This document shows positions 7,913 to 8,077 of a stretch of DNA of 8,077 nt, piece by piece (positions within the stretch are counted from its first letter, which is position 1; every line of letters begins with the position of its first letter). Under the pieces are notes generated by a model. That model was not told where the DNA came from, made no database searches, and saw only the letters and a program-made list of their open reading frames with translations. The DNA comes from an uncultured Clostridia bacterium (GTDB taxonomy: Bacteria; Bacillota; Clostridia; Oscillospirales; Oscillospiraceae). A program made the position numbers and the translations under genes. The stretch lies in NCBI GenBank assembly GCA_937858235.1, contig CALLZZ010000062.1, positions 1 through 8,077 of the forward strand, read 5' to 3'.

Positions 7913-7951
7913 AAAAAATGTGTGCACAGCCGACTTGATGACTCGCATACA
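7913..7951 (-). terminator. Candidate intrinsic terminator of the minus-strand regulator gene
   Basis: Read on the minus strand, TGTATGC (7951-7945) can pair with GCACACA (7925-7919) with one mismatch, and six T follow at once (7918-7913). It lies about 70 bp past the regulator's stop. The loop is long (19 bases) and the stem short, so support is modest. The T-run directly after the stem is the best argument. Confidence 0.28.
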
Positions 7952-8020
7952 ACTTTGTCCGGCTTCCTCCGGCCACTCCTGTTTTTGAATCAATTTGGAA
8001 TAGCGTCATACGTCTTGCAT

Positions 8021-8077
8021 TCACTTGAACAGAAGTAATTGGCTCGGATCAACATCCAGAGCCTTCGCAATCTTGTA
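8021..8077 (-). CDS. XRE-family helix-turn-helix regulator, C-terminal end only
   Basis: Only the last 18 codons and the TGA stop are in the window. The rest lies past the right edge. The minus-strand peptide YKIAKALDVDPSQLLLFK matches the closing segment of Cro/C1-type (XRE) DNA-binding domains, where a helix (L-x-KIAKALDVD) is followed by the PSQLL turn. Ending a few residues after this motif is typical of single-domain repressors of about 65-75 residues, including R-M controller proteins. It is transcribed towards the small DUF6809-like gene. A role in controlling the restriction operon is possible but unsupported, since it is convergent and 500 bp beyond the operon's end. The motif is clear but the fragment is short. 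Confidence 0.7.
   Translation of the reverse strand, partial: YKIAKALDVDPSQLLLFK

Noticed and set aside
7959..7972. CCGG-CTTCCT-CCGG mini-hairpin, resembling the GCCGG pair inside the larger palindrome
   Set aside because: The stem is only four self-complementary bases, with a mismatch immediately outside; too weak to annotate.
7900..7986. AAAAACAG (7900-7907) and CTGTTTTT (7979-7986) as ends of a small mobile element
   Set aside because: Eight bp of low-complexity inverted repeat is near chance level, and no target-site duplication or internal gene supports an element.
7797..8024. A 75-codon minus-strand reading frame whose GTG overlaps the regulator's stop
   Set aside because: There is no Shine-Dalgarno site, it runs through the strong palindrome and antisense to the small gene, and its composition is not protein-like.

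Overview
The window looks like a defence island from a low-to-mid GC Firmicute, probably a gut-type Clostridia. The evidence is strong GGAGG-type Shine-Dalgarno sites before the tightly packed genes, a mosaic base composition of roughly 33-53% GC by block, and a small downstream protein resembling the clostridial DUF6809 family. The taxonomic call is an inference, not a measurement.

Positions 1-7516 hold four same-strand genes spaced like one operon. The first enters from the left edge and is a large gamma-type N6-adenine DNA methyltransferase, with DPACGSG at the very start and NPPW about 109 residues later. The second overlaps its end and encodes a 219-residue protein with an ID-x15-ECK signature typical of the PD-(D/E)XK nuclease fold. 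The third and fourth are a complete Type III restriction-modification pair. Mod is a beta-class methyltransferase with DPPYNTG and FAGSS. Res is a superfamily 2 helicase with a C-terminal PD...ETK endonuclease domain. Gaps are -8, 18 and 16 bp, and no internal promoter or terminator was seen.

Known Type III biology predicts that Mod recognises an asymmetric site and methylates one strand, while Mod plus Res translocates from and cleaves at unmodified sites. What the methyltransferase/nuclease pair adds is not settled by sequence. It may be a second R-M-like module, or part of a composite system that continues upstream of the window.

Positions 7517-8077 are a different neighbourhood. They hold a small DUF6809-like gene on the + strand, an unusually strong inverted repeat over its stop codon, an intergenic stretch with a weak candidate minus-strand terminator, and the last 18 codons of an XRE-type helix-turn-helix regulator entering from the right on the - strand. 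No tRNA, rRNA, CRISPR array, integrase or insertion sequence was seen.
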